Shown here piece after piece: positions 26,874-35,268 of a stretch of DNA of 64,000 nt. Position 1 is the first letter of the stretch. The number at the start of each line of letters is the position of its first letter. Source of the DNA: Clostridium sp. K13 (GTDB lineage: Bacteria > Bacillota > Clostridia > Clostridiales > Clostridiaceae); contig NZ_JAASHM010000015.1 in assembly GCF_019734195.1 (NCBI RefSeq), forward strand, positions 20,971 through 84,970. Direction: 5' to 3'. The position numbers were made by a program, and so were the translations under genes. The notes beneath the pieces were generated by a model, which did no database searches, was not told where the DNA came from, and saw nothing but the letters and a program-made list of their open reading frames with translations.

Positions 26874-27779
26874 ATGAACTTAAAAGAAGAAATACTAAAA
26901 TTAAAGGAAGAAAAAAATGCATTAATAGTTGCTCATCTTTATCAATGTGACGAAATTCAAGAAATAGCCGATATAGTTGGTGATTCTTATTTTTTAAGTA
27001 AACAAGCCATGGAAAGCTCAAAAGACTTAATAATATTTTGTGGCGTAAAATTTATGGCTGAAAGTGCAAAGATACTTTCTCCACATAAAAAAGTACTTAT
27101 TCCATCAAATAGCACAACTTGCCCTATGGCTGATATGGCCTTGGTTAATCGCCTAGAAGATTTAAAGGACAAGCATCCAAATGCTAAAGTTGTAAGTTAT
27201 ATTAATTCAAATTTAGATATAAAAGCTTTATCTGATGTCTGTGTTACTTCATCATCAGCTATTGATATATTAAACAACTTGAACTCCGATGAAATAATAT
27301 TTTTACCTGATAGAAATTTAGGTGGTTATTTAGCAGAACAATTACCAGACAAAAAATTCACTTTATATCCTGGATTTTGTCCAACTCATGAAAGAATTGA
27401 AAAAGATGAGATTATATCATTAAAAGAACAATATCCAAATTATCCAGTTTTAGTTCATCCTGAATGTAATAAAGAAGTTCGTGATTTAGCTGATTATATA
27501 GGAAGTACCTCTGAACTTATTAACTATAGCGCTAATTCTACTGCAGCTGGTTTTATAGTTATAACTGAAGAAGGTGTCTTCTATGAAATGAAATTAAAAA
27601 GTCCTAATAAAACTTTTATTCCTACTAAAACAGGAATGATTTGTCCTAATATGAAAAAAATATCTCTTAATGATTTATATAATTGTTTAAAAAATGAAGA
27701 ATTTGAGGTTCGTATTGACGAAGAGCTTAGAGTAAAAGCTCATAAAGCTTTAGAAAATATGCATCTTTTATCTGTATAA
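26874..27779 (+). CDS. nadA: Quinolinate synthase A
   Basis: The start is ATG 26874, 7 bases after AGGAAG; a GTG two codons earlier is too close to the ribosome site. The 301-residue enzyme condenses iminoaspartate with dihydroxyacetone phosphate to quinolinate. The three Cys ligands of its oxygen-sensitive 4Fe-4S cluster are present: C83 (TTCPMAD), C169 (GFCPTHE) and C257 (GMICPNM). The VAHLYQ and SNSTAAGF motifs also match. It is the first gene of the nadA-nadB-nadC operon for de novo NAD synthesis. Confidence 0.97.
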   Translation: MNLKEEILKLKEEKNALIVAHLYQCDEIQEIADIVGDSYFLSKQAMESSKDLIIFCGVKFMAESAKILSPHKKVLIPSNSTTCPMADMALVNRLEDLKDKHPNAKVVSYINSNLDIKALSDVCVTSSSAIDILNNLNSDEIIFLPDRNLGGYLAEQLPDKKFTLYPGFCPTHERIEKDEIISLKEQYPNYPVLVHPECNKEVRDLADYIGSTSELINYSANSTAAGFIVITEEGVFYEMKLKSPNKTFIPTKTGMICPNMKKISLNDLYNCLKNEEFEVRIDEELRVKAHKALENMHLLSV

Positions 27780-27784
27780 GAAAT

Positions 27785-29068
27785 ATGAATTATGATGTTT
27801 TAATAGTTGGAACAGGTATTGCAGGCCTTTATACTGCTCTTAATTTAAGAGATGATATTAGGATATTAATGATAACTAAAAATACTTTTAAAGATTGTAA
27901 TAGCTATCTTGCTCAAGGTGGAATTTCCACTTCTCTCGGTATTTTTGATGAAGAAAATTATTTTAATGATACAATGAAAGCTGGAAATTATCATAATGAT
28001 ACTGAAGCTGTTAAATTATTAATAAAAAACTCTATTGAAAATATTAATAATCTAGTTGAAATCGGAGTACCATTTGATAAAGATAATGATAATTTAAAAT
28101 ATACACGAGAAGGTGGCCATAGCAAATTTAGAATAGTTCATGTTAAAGATGAAACTGGAAAATACGTTACTGAAACTTTATTAAATATTGTATCTAAGAA
28201 AAATAATATTACCATGTTAGAAAATACAAAATTAGTAGATTTAATATGTAAAAATAATAACTGCTACGGTGGAGTTATAGAACATAACTCTGTAGTTTCC
28301 ACAGTAAATAGTAAATTTACTATTTTAGCTACCGGAGGTATTGGTGGAATATTTAATTCAACTACTAATATTGAATATTTAACTGGAGATGGTCTTAATA
28401 TTAGTTTAAAAAATAATATTGAAATTAAGGATATGGAATATTTACAACTTCACCCTACTGTTTTATATGAGCCAAAATCTAAAGGCAAAAAATTGCTTTT
28501 ATCTGAATCTTTACGTGGTGAGGGTGGAATAATACTAAATCAAAATAAAGATGAGTTTATTGATTCTTTACTTCCTAGAGATATAGTTTCTTCTGCAATA
28601 TTAAAAGAGATAGAAAATACACCTAATAAGCCTTATGTTTACCTAGATATGACTAAAAAATCAAAAGAATTTTTAATGGGTAGATTTCCTTTCTTATATA
28701 ATGAATGTTTAAAAAGGGGATTTGAAATGGATAAGGATTTACTTCCAATAGCTCCTGCTCATCATTACTGTATGGGAGGAATTAAAGTAGATTTATTTTC
28801 TAGAACTTCTATGAATAATCTTTATGCTGTTGGTGAAGCTAGTTGTACTGGAGTACATGGAAGTAATAGACTTGCTAGTAATTCTCTATTAGAAGCATTA
28901 GTTTTTAGCAAGCAAGCTGCTGAAAATATTAATTCTAAAATATCTGAAATAGATTTTAAAGAAATTATTAATAATCTAACTTCATATGCATTAGATTCTT
29001 ACGATGAATTAATAAACTACTTAAAAGGAAAGGTTGATAATAGATATGCTAAACTATTTAATTGTTGA
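27785..29068 (+). CDS. nadB: L-aspartate oxidase
   Basis: The 427-residue flavoprotein starts six bases after the nadA stop. It oxidises aspartate to iminoaspartate for NadA. It shows the FAD motif GTGIAGLYTAL (9-19), AQGGIST, EGGHSKFRIVH, ATGGIGG, LQLHPT and the C-terminal YAVGEASCTGVHGSNRLASNSLLEALVF region. The C-terminal helical domain is shorter than in E. coli NadB (about 540 residues), which is common in clostridia. Under anaerobic conditions fumarate is the likely electron acceptor. Its end overlaps the nadC start. Confidence 0.96.
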   Translation: MNYDVLIVGTGIAGLYTALNLRDDIRILMITKNTFKDCNSYLAQGGISTSLGIFDEENYFNDTMKAGNYHNDTEAVKLLIKNSIENINNLVEIGVPFDKDNDNLKYTREGGHSKFRIVHVKDETGKYVTETLLNIVSKKNNITMLENTKLVDLICKNNNCYGGVIEHNSVVSTVNSKFTILATGGIGGIFNSTTNIEYLTGDGLNISLKNNIEIKDMEYLQLHPTVLYEPKSKGKKLLLSESLRGEGGIILNQNKDEFIDSLLPRDIVSSAILKEIENTPNKPYVYLDMTKKSKEFLMGRFPFLYNECLKRGFEMDKDLLPIAPAHHYCMGGIKVDLFSRTSMNNLYAVGEASCTGVHGSNRLASNSLLEALVFSKQAAENINSKISEIDFKEIINNLTSYALDSYDELINYLKGKVDNRYAKLFNC

Positions 29069-29885
29069 TAAAATAATAAAAAATGCATTAGAAGAAGATA
29101 TTCCATATGGTGATATTACAGCTTCTTCAATAGTAACTAAAGGCTCTAAAGCCAAAGCTTCTCTTATAGCTAAAGAAGATGGTATAATTTGTGGATTACC
29201 TATATTTGAAAGAGTATTCGCTATATTAGGTGAAGTCACTTTTACATCATCAGTCTCAGAAGGTTCTAAGGTTACTAATGGCGATATAATTGGTGAAGTT
29301 GAAGGTAATGCTCTTAATATTTTAATGGGTGAAAGGGTTGCTTTAAATTTACTTCAAAAAATGAGCGGAATTGCAACTTTAACTAATAAATATGTACTTA
29401 AACTTCAAGGATTGAACACACAAATCTTAGATACAAGAAAAACTACAGCTAATCTTAGAATTTTAGAAAAATATGCTGTTAAAATAGGTGGTGGAAATAA
29501 TCATCGATTCTCCTTATCTGATGGAATTTTAATCAAGGATAATCATATTGGATATGCTGGCAGTATAAAAGAAGCTATTAGATTAGCTAAAGCTAATTCT
29601 TCATTTGTTAGAAAAATAGAGGTAGAAACTGAATCTAAAGCTGATGTACTTGAAGCCCTTGAAGCTGGTGCTGACATTATTATGCTTGATAATATGTCCC
29701 CTTCTGAAGCTAGTGATATGGTTAAATTAATAGATGGACGTGCACTTATAGAATGCTCTGGAAATATTACTTTAGATACAGTAGTAGATTATGCATTATC
29801 AGGTGTAGATTTTATTTCCTCTGGCGAACTAACTCATTCAGTAAAAGCATTTGATATCTCTTTAAAAAACTTTACTCAACTATAA
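29046..29885 (+). CDS. nadC: Quinolinate phosphoribosyltransferase (decarboxylating)
   Basis: The start ATG 29046 gives MLNYLIVDKIIKNALEEDIPYGDIT, a typical NadC beginning; a TTG at 29034 four codons earlier is an alternative. The 279-residue enzyme turns quinolinate and PRPP into nicotinate mononucleotide. Visible motifs are GERVALNLLQKMSGIAT, DTRKTTANLRILEKYAVKIGGG, DGILIKDNH, VETES and ECSGNI. It overlaps nadB by 23 bases and ends the operon at a strong terminator. Confidence 0.95.
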   Translation: MLNYLIVDKIIKNALEEDIPYGDITASSIVTKGSKAKASLIAKEDGIICGLPIFERVFAILGEVTFTSSVSEGSKVTNGDIIGEVEGNALNILMGERVALNLLQKMSGIATLTNKYVLKLQGLNTQILDTRKTTANLRILEKYAVKIGGGNNHRFSLSDGILIKDNHIGYAGSIKEAIRLAKANSSFVRKIEVETESKADVLEALEAGADIIMLDNMSPSEASDMVKLIDGRALIECSGNITLDTVVDYALSGVDFISSGELTHSVKAFDISLKNFTQL

Positions 29886-29892
29886 CTTTCTA

Positions 29893-29950
29893 AAAAAAGT
29901 AATTACATTTACTTTATACTTATATATTTAAGTAAATGTAATTACTTTTT
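29893..29950. terminator. Bidirectional terminator after nadC
   Basis: AAAAGTAATTACATTTACTT (about 29895-29914) pairs with AAGTAAATGTAATTACTTTT (about 29930-29949). A-rich and T-rich flanks make it usable from both strands, including the convergent glycosyltransferase gene. Confidence 0.8.
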
Positions 29951-29993
29951 ATAATTTTGAATATAAACAAATCAATAATTTAGCTATATTCCT

Positions 29994-31139
29994 CTACAGA
30001 TAATTAGTATAATCACTTAATCTTAATGGATAATCTAATTTAGGAACCTCCGTATTTAAATCTTTAAACTCCTTTTTAAACAACTCCCTATTATATAAAA
30101 TCTTTTCTGAATCGCCATTAAAACTTGCTGCTAATTCATTAAAAAAATAGGAACATTTTTTATTTCCTAAATTATAGTAACAAACACATAACTGTAAACT
30201 TGGTATCCATGTATAATAATCACTATTAGAAATAGCCATATTATAATTATCTGGCCTTGAATCTAATGCAACTCTATACCAGAAAGCTGCTTGTTTAAAA
30301 TTATTTTTTTCAAGATAATAATTTCCTAAACTACATGCAATTTCAGCTGTTGGATTATCTAGCTTAAAAGACTCAAATGCAATATCAACTATTTTATCCT
30401 TCCTATCAATTATATTTAATGCTCTTATAATCTTTAAATAGGCCCCCTTTACATCTTCTATCCATCCTTCATTAGTATTTATAAATCTTCTATATTGTTT
30501 TATAGCTTCCTTATAATATCTATTGTCAAAAAGTTCATTAGCATAATAGTACATATCTCTTGGAGTAAACTTTTTATTTTCCTTCTCCATAGTTCTAAAT
30601 ATTTGAAGATTTCTATCTGTATACTCTTTAATTTTTCCATGCTCAATAGCAAAATCCCCTTCAAGCCCCTTACCATAAACATCTAAATATTCATGAACAT
30701 TTCCTATCCAAATAAATCTACAACTTCTTTTAACTATTCTATTTCTCCTTAATGATGTAGTTACATCACCCTGATCATTTCTTGCTAATATATATTCTGC
30801 ACTTACATAGTCATAACTCTTATCCATATTCTCTAACAATAATTTTATTTTTTTTACATTTTCATCATTAATATAGTCATCACCATCTAACCACATTATA
30901 TAATCACTAGTCGCCTTACTAAATGCAAAATTCCTAGCAGCTGCAAAATTGTTTATCCATTTAAAATCATATATTTTAGAATTAAACTTTGATGCAATTT
31001 CCTTTGTTTCATCTTTCGATCCTGTATCTACTATTATAATTTCATCTATAAATGATTTTACTGAATTTAAACACCTACAAAGAGTCTTCGCTTCATCCTT
31101 AACAATCATACATAAACTTATAGAAACTTTTTTCTTCAT
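29994..31139 (-). CDS. Family 2 glycosyltransferase with TPR-like C-terminal region
   Basis: The 381-residue protein has a GT-A domain at about 5-200 with the start ISLCMIVKDEAKTLCRCLNSV, the IIIVDTGSKDET nucleotide-sugar segment and the metal-binding MWLDGDDYI (DxD-type). The C-terminal half consists of helical repeats with TPR character (YYANELFDNRYYKEAIKQYRRF, ACSLGNYYLEKNNFKQAAFWY). This SunS/TPR-fusion layout occurs in clostridial glycosyltransferases that modify proteins or surface glycans. No acceptor gene is adjacent, so the target is unknown. It is monocistronic. Confidence 0.9.
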   Translation of the reverse strand: MKKKVSISLCMIVKDEAKTLCRCLNSVKSFIDEIIIVDTGSKDETKEIASKFNSKIYDFKWINNFAAARNFAFSKATSDYIMWLDGDDYINDENVKKIKLLLENMDKSYDYVSAEYILARNDQGDVTTSLRRNRIVKRSCRFIWIGNVHEYLDVYGKGLEGDFAIEHGKIKEYTDRNLQIFRTMEKENKKFTPRDMYYYANELFDNRYYKEAIKQYRRFINTNEGWIEDVKGAYLKIIRALNIIDRKDKIVDIAFESFKLDNPTAEIACSLGNYYLEKNNFKQAAFWYRVALDSRPDNYNMAISNSDYYTWIPSLQLCVCYYNLGNKKCSYFFNELAASFNGDSEKILYNRELFKKEFKDLNTEVPKLDYPLRLSDYTNYL

Positions 31140-31228
31140 CTATCCCCTTTATTAAAATAAAAATTAATGCACATATTATAATAAGAAATATTATTACAAC
31201 ATGTGCATTACTATACAACTATTTAACC

Positions 31229-32035
31229 TTAGTCAAACAATTCCTCTATTTTAGTATTTATACTTTCAACATTATATACTTCTGAACCATTATCATTATT
31301 TAAATTATACTTATCCTTAAGATACAATATTCTATAAACACTTTCGTTAATTCTATCTTCAGAAATAGTCCCATTTGATATAGATTCTTCTATTGAAGTT
31401 ATAACCTTTATCTCATTATCATATCCATGACATACAAGCACTATATCAACCCCTGCCTTAATTGATTTAACAGCAGCTTCTCCTATATCATAATTTTGTG
31501 TAATAGCCCCCATAGTCATATCATCAGTAATAACTACTCCTTTAAAGCCCATACTTTCCCTAAGAATATTAGAAATAATTATCTTTGACATAGTAGCTGG
31601 ATTTTCTGAATCTACATTTTTTAATAAAATATGTGAAACCATAATAGCATCTGCACCATTTTTTATAGCATTTTCAAATAGTATAAACTCTAATTGCCTA
31701 AGTTCTTCTAAACTTTTTTCTACTAAAGGTAATCCATAATGAGAATCCACACTTGTATCACCGTGCCCTGGGAAATGCTTTACTACAGATATAACTCCAT
31801 TATCTTGTATTCCCTTCATAACTTCAATAGCTAAATTGCTAACTTCCTCTGCATTTTCTCCAAAAGCCCTATTCCCTATAACAGTATTTTGGAGATTACT
31901 TAATATATCAAGTACTGGAGCATAGTCCATATTATATCCAATTAACTTTAACTCATTAGCAATTATATCTCCTTCTTTATAACAAATATCTTTACTATTA
32001 AAAGAAGCTACATAAGATGCTGAATTTAATATACA
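31229..32035 (-). pseudogene. GH3 family (NagZ-like beta-N-acetylhexosaminidase) gene lacking its 5' part
   Basis: The frame encodes the C-terminal two thirds of a family 3 glycosidase. It keeps NMDYAPVLDI, VVKHFPGHGDTSVDSHYGLP (catalytic Asp-His loop) and VITDDMTMGAI (nucleophile Asp). Homology continues upstream of the first ATG (31930) through LNSASYVASFNSKDICYKEG, then meets an in-frame stop at 32042-32044. About 100 to 130 residues including the signal peptide and first barrel strands are missing. No ribosome site precedes ATG 31930. It is best read as a decayed gene. An intact NagZ would cleave GlcNAc from muropeptides. Confidence 0.8.
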
Positions 32036-32251
32036 TTTATTTTATTAATCATATTTATTTTTATTGTCTTAACTCAAATATTTTTATTATTTTCAAAAGC
32101 AACTAATAATATACGTAAATATTATTTTCTACTTTATATTAAAATTTAAAAACTTTATAAATAATATCACTTAAAATTCAGATTATTTTCATTCTTTCTT
32201 TGTATAATTAAATTATAAGATATTTCTTAAATATATAATAAGGTGTTGATT

Positions 32252-33004
32252 ATTATTAATACTAAAGATAAAAAAAACAAAAAACAGCCATTAAAACTTA
32301 TAACCTTACTAATATTATTTTTACTCTTAGTAACTTTACTTATTAAAAGCTATACTAATTTTAAAGATAAAAATTTGACATTATCTAACTCTAATAATAA
32401 CTTTAATGAAAATGCTCTAACAATCTGTATTGACCCTGGTCACGGTGATTGGGATGATGGAGCTACAGGAGTAGATGGTGCATTAGAAAAAAATATAAAC
32501 CTAAATGTCTCACTAAAACTTGGGAAACTACTTCAAGATGCAGGCTTTAATGTGGTTTATACAAGAGATTCAGATAATCTCTCTTTATCTGATGATGAAA
32601 TGGAAAACCTTTGTGAAAGAGTAAATATTTCAAAAGAAAACAATGCAGATTTATTTATTTCTATTCATTGTAATACTACCGATGAGTCATCTAGCTATAA
32701 GGGAATAGAAACATGGTACAATCCTAAAAACGGTAATAATGAAGTCTTTGCCAAACTTGTACAAACTGAATTATCTAACTTAAATTATACTCAAGATAGA
32801 GAAATAAAGTCTGATTCAGAATTAGTAGTTTTATCTAAAAATGATACACCCTCTGTTTTAGTTGAACTTGGCTTCTTAAGTAACCCTTCAGATGAAAAGT
32901 TTTTAAACTCCAATAGTGGACAAACCCTATGTGCAGAAGCCTTATTTACAGCAATAAAAGATGCCTCAGAAACCATCTTTCCATCAGTAAACTCTGATAC
33001 ATAG
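32252..33004 (+). CDS. Membrane-anchored N-acetylmuramoyl-L-alanine amidase (Amidase_3), non-canonical start likely
   Basis: The catalytic domain spans about 55-240. It holds zinc ligands and catalytic residues typical of Amidase_3/CwlD: His in IDPGHGDWDDG, Glu in ALEKNINL, His in SIHCN and Glu in LVELGFLSNPSDEKFL. A TM anchor lies at about 14-30. It should cut the amide between muramic acid and L-Ala outside the membrane. No ATG is available. A ribosome site AAGGTG (32240-32245) is followed after six bases by ATT 32252. GTG 32243 lies inside the site, and TTG 32246 is only two bases beyond AAGG. It is a paralogue of the amidase at 46092. Confidence 0.88.
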   Translation: MINTKDKKNKKQPLKLITLLILFLLLVTLLIKSYTNFKDKNLTLSNSNNNFNENALTICIDPGHGDWDDGATGVDGALEKNINLNVSLKLGKLLQDAGFNVVYTRDSDNLSLSDDEMENLCERVNISKENNADLFISIHCNTTDESSSYKGIETWYNPKNGNNEVFAKLVQTELSNLNYTQDREIKSDSELVVLSKNDTPSVLVELGFLSNPSDEKFLNSNSGQTLCAEALFTAIKDASETIFPSVNSDT

Positions 33005-33034
33005 ATGCTTCCTCATCGAGGCATCTTTTTATTT
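33003..33034. terminator. Shared terminator between the amidase and the opposing membrane protein
   Basis: GATG...CCTC pairs with GAGG...CATC (33005-33026) and TTTTT follows on the plus strand. It overlaps the stop codon region of the minus-strand gene ending at 33013. Confidence 0.65.
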
Positions 33035-33684
33035 ATTAATTTAATTATTATAGAGGATAATATAACTATTCCTAATATTATAGCTCCATATATCATAAAT
33101 AAATCCTCTGGTAATGCATTTATTATAGGATCTATGGTTGCATCAAATATCCAATAATCATTTTTAAAAAATATTTTATGAAATATTATAAATGCCTTTG
33201 AAAAATCTATAACATACGCTGCTAATAGTATTATAAAAAATATTATTAAGATATTTGATCCTGAATTAAGATTTTTTATAATATTTTTATAAGAACTTCT
33301 CATTTTAAGTTTACATAAAAAGATATAAAACAAATTAGCTATTATAAAGACTAAAGCTATAACTATCAATGAAATAAAAATTCTTTTAACTTCCAAAAAA
33401 TGTATTTCTCCATATGAACTCATAGTAAAATTTTCAAACTTTAATGATTCTATAAATGGATTTTGAAGATAATTTATTAATTCATTGTAATCAATAATTA
33501 AATTTGCTTTAGAAACTCCTGTAATGTTAACTAACTTATACTTATCTATAATAAATATATATATAAATCTAAGATTTAATGCTATTATTGTAGCAATCGC
33601 TATAATTGCTACAGCTGTAAATATACTCATTAATATTCTAGTAAAAATATTTAAATATAATATTTTATCACTTTTTGTATCCAT
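33013..33684 (-). CDS. Hypothetical integral membrane protein, about five helices
   Basis: The 223-residue protein has hydrophobic segments at about 12-38, 95-120, 140-160 and 190-215, with a polar loop after the first helix (TGVSKANLIIDYNELINYLQNP). No family motif is recognisable. It is monocistronic, convergent with the amidase gene and shares its terminator. The small basic ends (KKMPR) suggest a cytosolic C terminus. Function is unknown. Confidence 0.7.
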   Translation of the reverse strand: MDTKSDKILYLNIFTRILMSIFTAVAIIAIATIIALNLRFIYIFIIDKYKLVNITGVSKANLIIDYNELINYLQNPFIESLKFENFTMSSYGEIHFLEVKRIFISLIVIALVFIIANLFYIFLCKLKMRSSYKNIIKNLNSGSNILIIFFIILLAAYVIDFSKAFIIFHKIFFKNDYWIFDATIDPIINALPEDLFMIYGAIILGIVILSSIIIKLINKKMPR

Positions 33685-33762
33685 AATTCCTCCTATAAGT
33701 CTATATAAATTTTATCATATTATTACCTTTTTTAAAATATTTTCCAAATATTATATAAAAAA

Positions 33763-33801
33763 ATAACAATCTTTTATGAATTAAGATTGCTATTTTATAA
33801 C
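33763..33801 (-). terminator. Terminator of the gene at 33813
   Basis: CAATCTT (33777-33783 complement) pairs with AAGATTG (33793-33799). On the minus strand a run of seven T follows. Confidence 0.7.
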
Positions 33802-33812
33802 TAATATTTTTT

Positions 33813-34577
33813 CTATTTTATATTTCCTAAAAAACATTTATCCTTAATCTTTTTATCTCTATTATCAAAAGGATTATTTATAAGAGCCTTACAATAAAGA
33901 CTTGGATAATTTTTACTTAAATATTTCATATACTCTGCCCACTCTATTGTAAGATACTTATATACAGCCATCAAATCAGTTTCTATATGCTTTATTTCAT
34001 ATTCTTCAATATCTTCACAGTATCTTGTATCCAACTCTTCCTTTAAATGCATTATAGTCATTAACATTTCTGTAAAAGTCTCATGCTCTAATAAATTTCC
34101 ATTTGAAATTAAGTTAATCAATAAATCCTTATTATTATCTAATCTATTTCTTATATTTTTCAAATCAATCTTTTCTATATTAATTTCATAATCATATTGA
34201 AGAATATCCTCATGCAACTTTGAAAAAGACTTATCACACCACGTATCAGCTGTTATAGTTCTATGATTAGCCATAACTCCATGAGCGTCACCCTTTACTA
34301 TATCCGATAATAGCTTTGTTCCAAGTTCAGTATAAAATAATCCTATAAGCATATTCAACTTTTCTAATAAATGCTCTTTTTCTCTTCTTTCAAGCATTTT
34401 ATCAATTACTATTGTAGTGAAAAATACCTCTAATGGAATAAATGCTATATCTGCAACTAAGAATATCATTGTATGATGTACATCCTTAAAAATTAGAACA
34501 TGTACATAATGTAAAATTACAGATAATAATATAAGTCCAGCACCTATTAAAATTGTTTCCTTTGTTCTTTTCTTCAA
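33813..34577 (-). CDS. Conserved-looking membrane protein with cytosolic helical domain
   Basis: The 254-residue protein has two close TM helices (about 8-25 and 36-57) and then a long, charged, helical cytosolic domain of about 190 residues (from MLERREKEHLLEKLNMLIGLFY). It starts behind GGGAGGAAAAATTT. The layout of a two-helix hairpin plus soluble helices recalls sensor or scaffold proteins, but no catalytic motif is visible. I do not recognise a named family. Confidence 0.75.
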   Translation of the reverse strand: MKKRTKETILIGAGLILLSVILHYVHVLIFKDVHHTMIFLVADIAFIPLEVFFTTIVIDKMLERREKEHLLEKLNMLIGLFYTELGTKLLSDIVKGDAHGVMANHRTITADTWCDKSFSKLHEDILQYDYEINIEKIDLKNIRNRLDNNKDLLINLISNGNLLEHETFTEMLMTIMHLKEELDTRYCEDIEEYEIKHIETDLMAVYKYLTIEWAEYMKYLSKNYPSLYCKALINNPFDNRDKKIKDKCFLGNIK

Positions 34578-34682
34578 ATTTTTCCTCCCTATTTCCTCTT
34601 TGTTGAAATCTTTTACTAATGTTTTATAGTATATCAGCTTGTCTTATTATAGTAAAGTCTCATATATTTTACTACAAAAATA

Positions 34683-34745
34683 CTGATTCAAAACTAGGTA
34701 ATATATGAAAACTCTATTTTCATACAGTACCTATGTTTTGATCAG
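34683..34745. repeat. Short nested-hairpin element (copy E), possible terminator
   Basis: CTGATTCAAAACTAGGTA (34683-34700) pairs with TACCTATGTTTTGATCAG (34728-34745) with two small bulges. It encloses ATGAAAA-CTCTA-TTTTCAT. The outer arm shares GATCAAAAC with element A. On the minus strand it follows the 50-residue gene and is succeeded by TATTTTTG, so it could stop that transcript. Confidence 0.6.
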
Positions 34746-34776
34746 ATTAATTTAATTTAATTTATATTTTTATAAA

Positions 34777-34929
34777 TTATTGTAATTCACTATCTTCTGA
34801 ATATGCTACAAATACTTTTGTAGGATCAATTTCTAACTCCTCACAAGCCTCCCTAAAACTACATCCAGTCTCATCCATATATTTTGCTACGTAAGCGTTA
34901 ACATCAATTTGTGAATAAACATTTTCCAT
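34777..34929 (-). CDS. Small 50-residue protein, unknown function
   Basis: ATG 34929 follows a strong GGGAGGAATGTAGC site. The product is MENVYSQIDVNAYVAKYMDE, then a helical segment with two Cys (TGCSFREACEELEI), and ends VFVAYSEDSELQ. Codon use looks like the neighbouring genes. The helix-loop-helix pattern CSFREACEELEIDPTKV could be a tiny HTH-like fold. It is separated by 199 bases from the membrane protein gene downstream on the same strand. No known family is recognised. Confidence 0.75.
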   Translation of the reverse strand: MENVYSQIDVNAYVAKYMDETGCSFREACEELEIDPTKVFVAYSEDSELQ

Positions 34930-35268
34930 GCTACATTCCTCCCTAATCTTTTTAATTTAACGACTTCTAAAATTACATCATATATAATTAAGTAATTTAT
35001 ATTTATTATATATTCCAATTAATTAAAATATTCCTACCTTATCCTTCCCCCTTTCAAAATATTATTTTATAAAAATTCTGATAATTATGATTATTCTATA
35101 TTATTTCTCATTATCCTTCTAAGAAATATATATTTTTTCTATTTTATATATTTTCACAAAAAGGTTAACAGACTCTTTTTTCACTAAAATTCTCCTTTAC
35201 CATTTTTATTTTATGATATAATATACCTTATACCATAAAAATACACTAATATCAGGACGGTGAAATAA
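34930..35268. other. Intergenic region, divergent promoters only
   Basis: This AT-rich stretch lies between the divergent 50-residue gene and the AI-2E family gene. I see no ORF with a ribosome site. A T-rich segment at about 35040-35150 shows no convincing operator. Confidence 0.5.

Noticed and set aside
35075..35110. Fur-box-like GATAAT/ATTAT sequence
   Set aside because: AT-rich background makes such matches common and the match to a full Fur box is poor.
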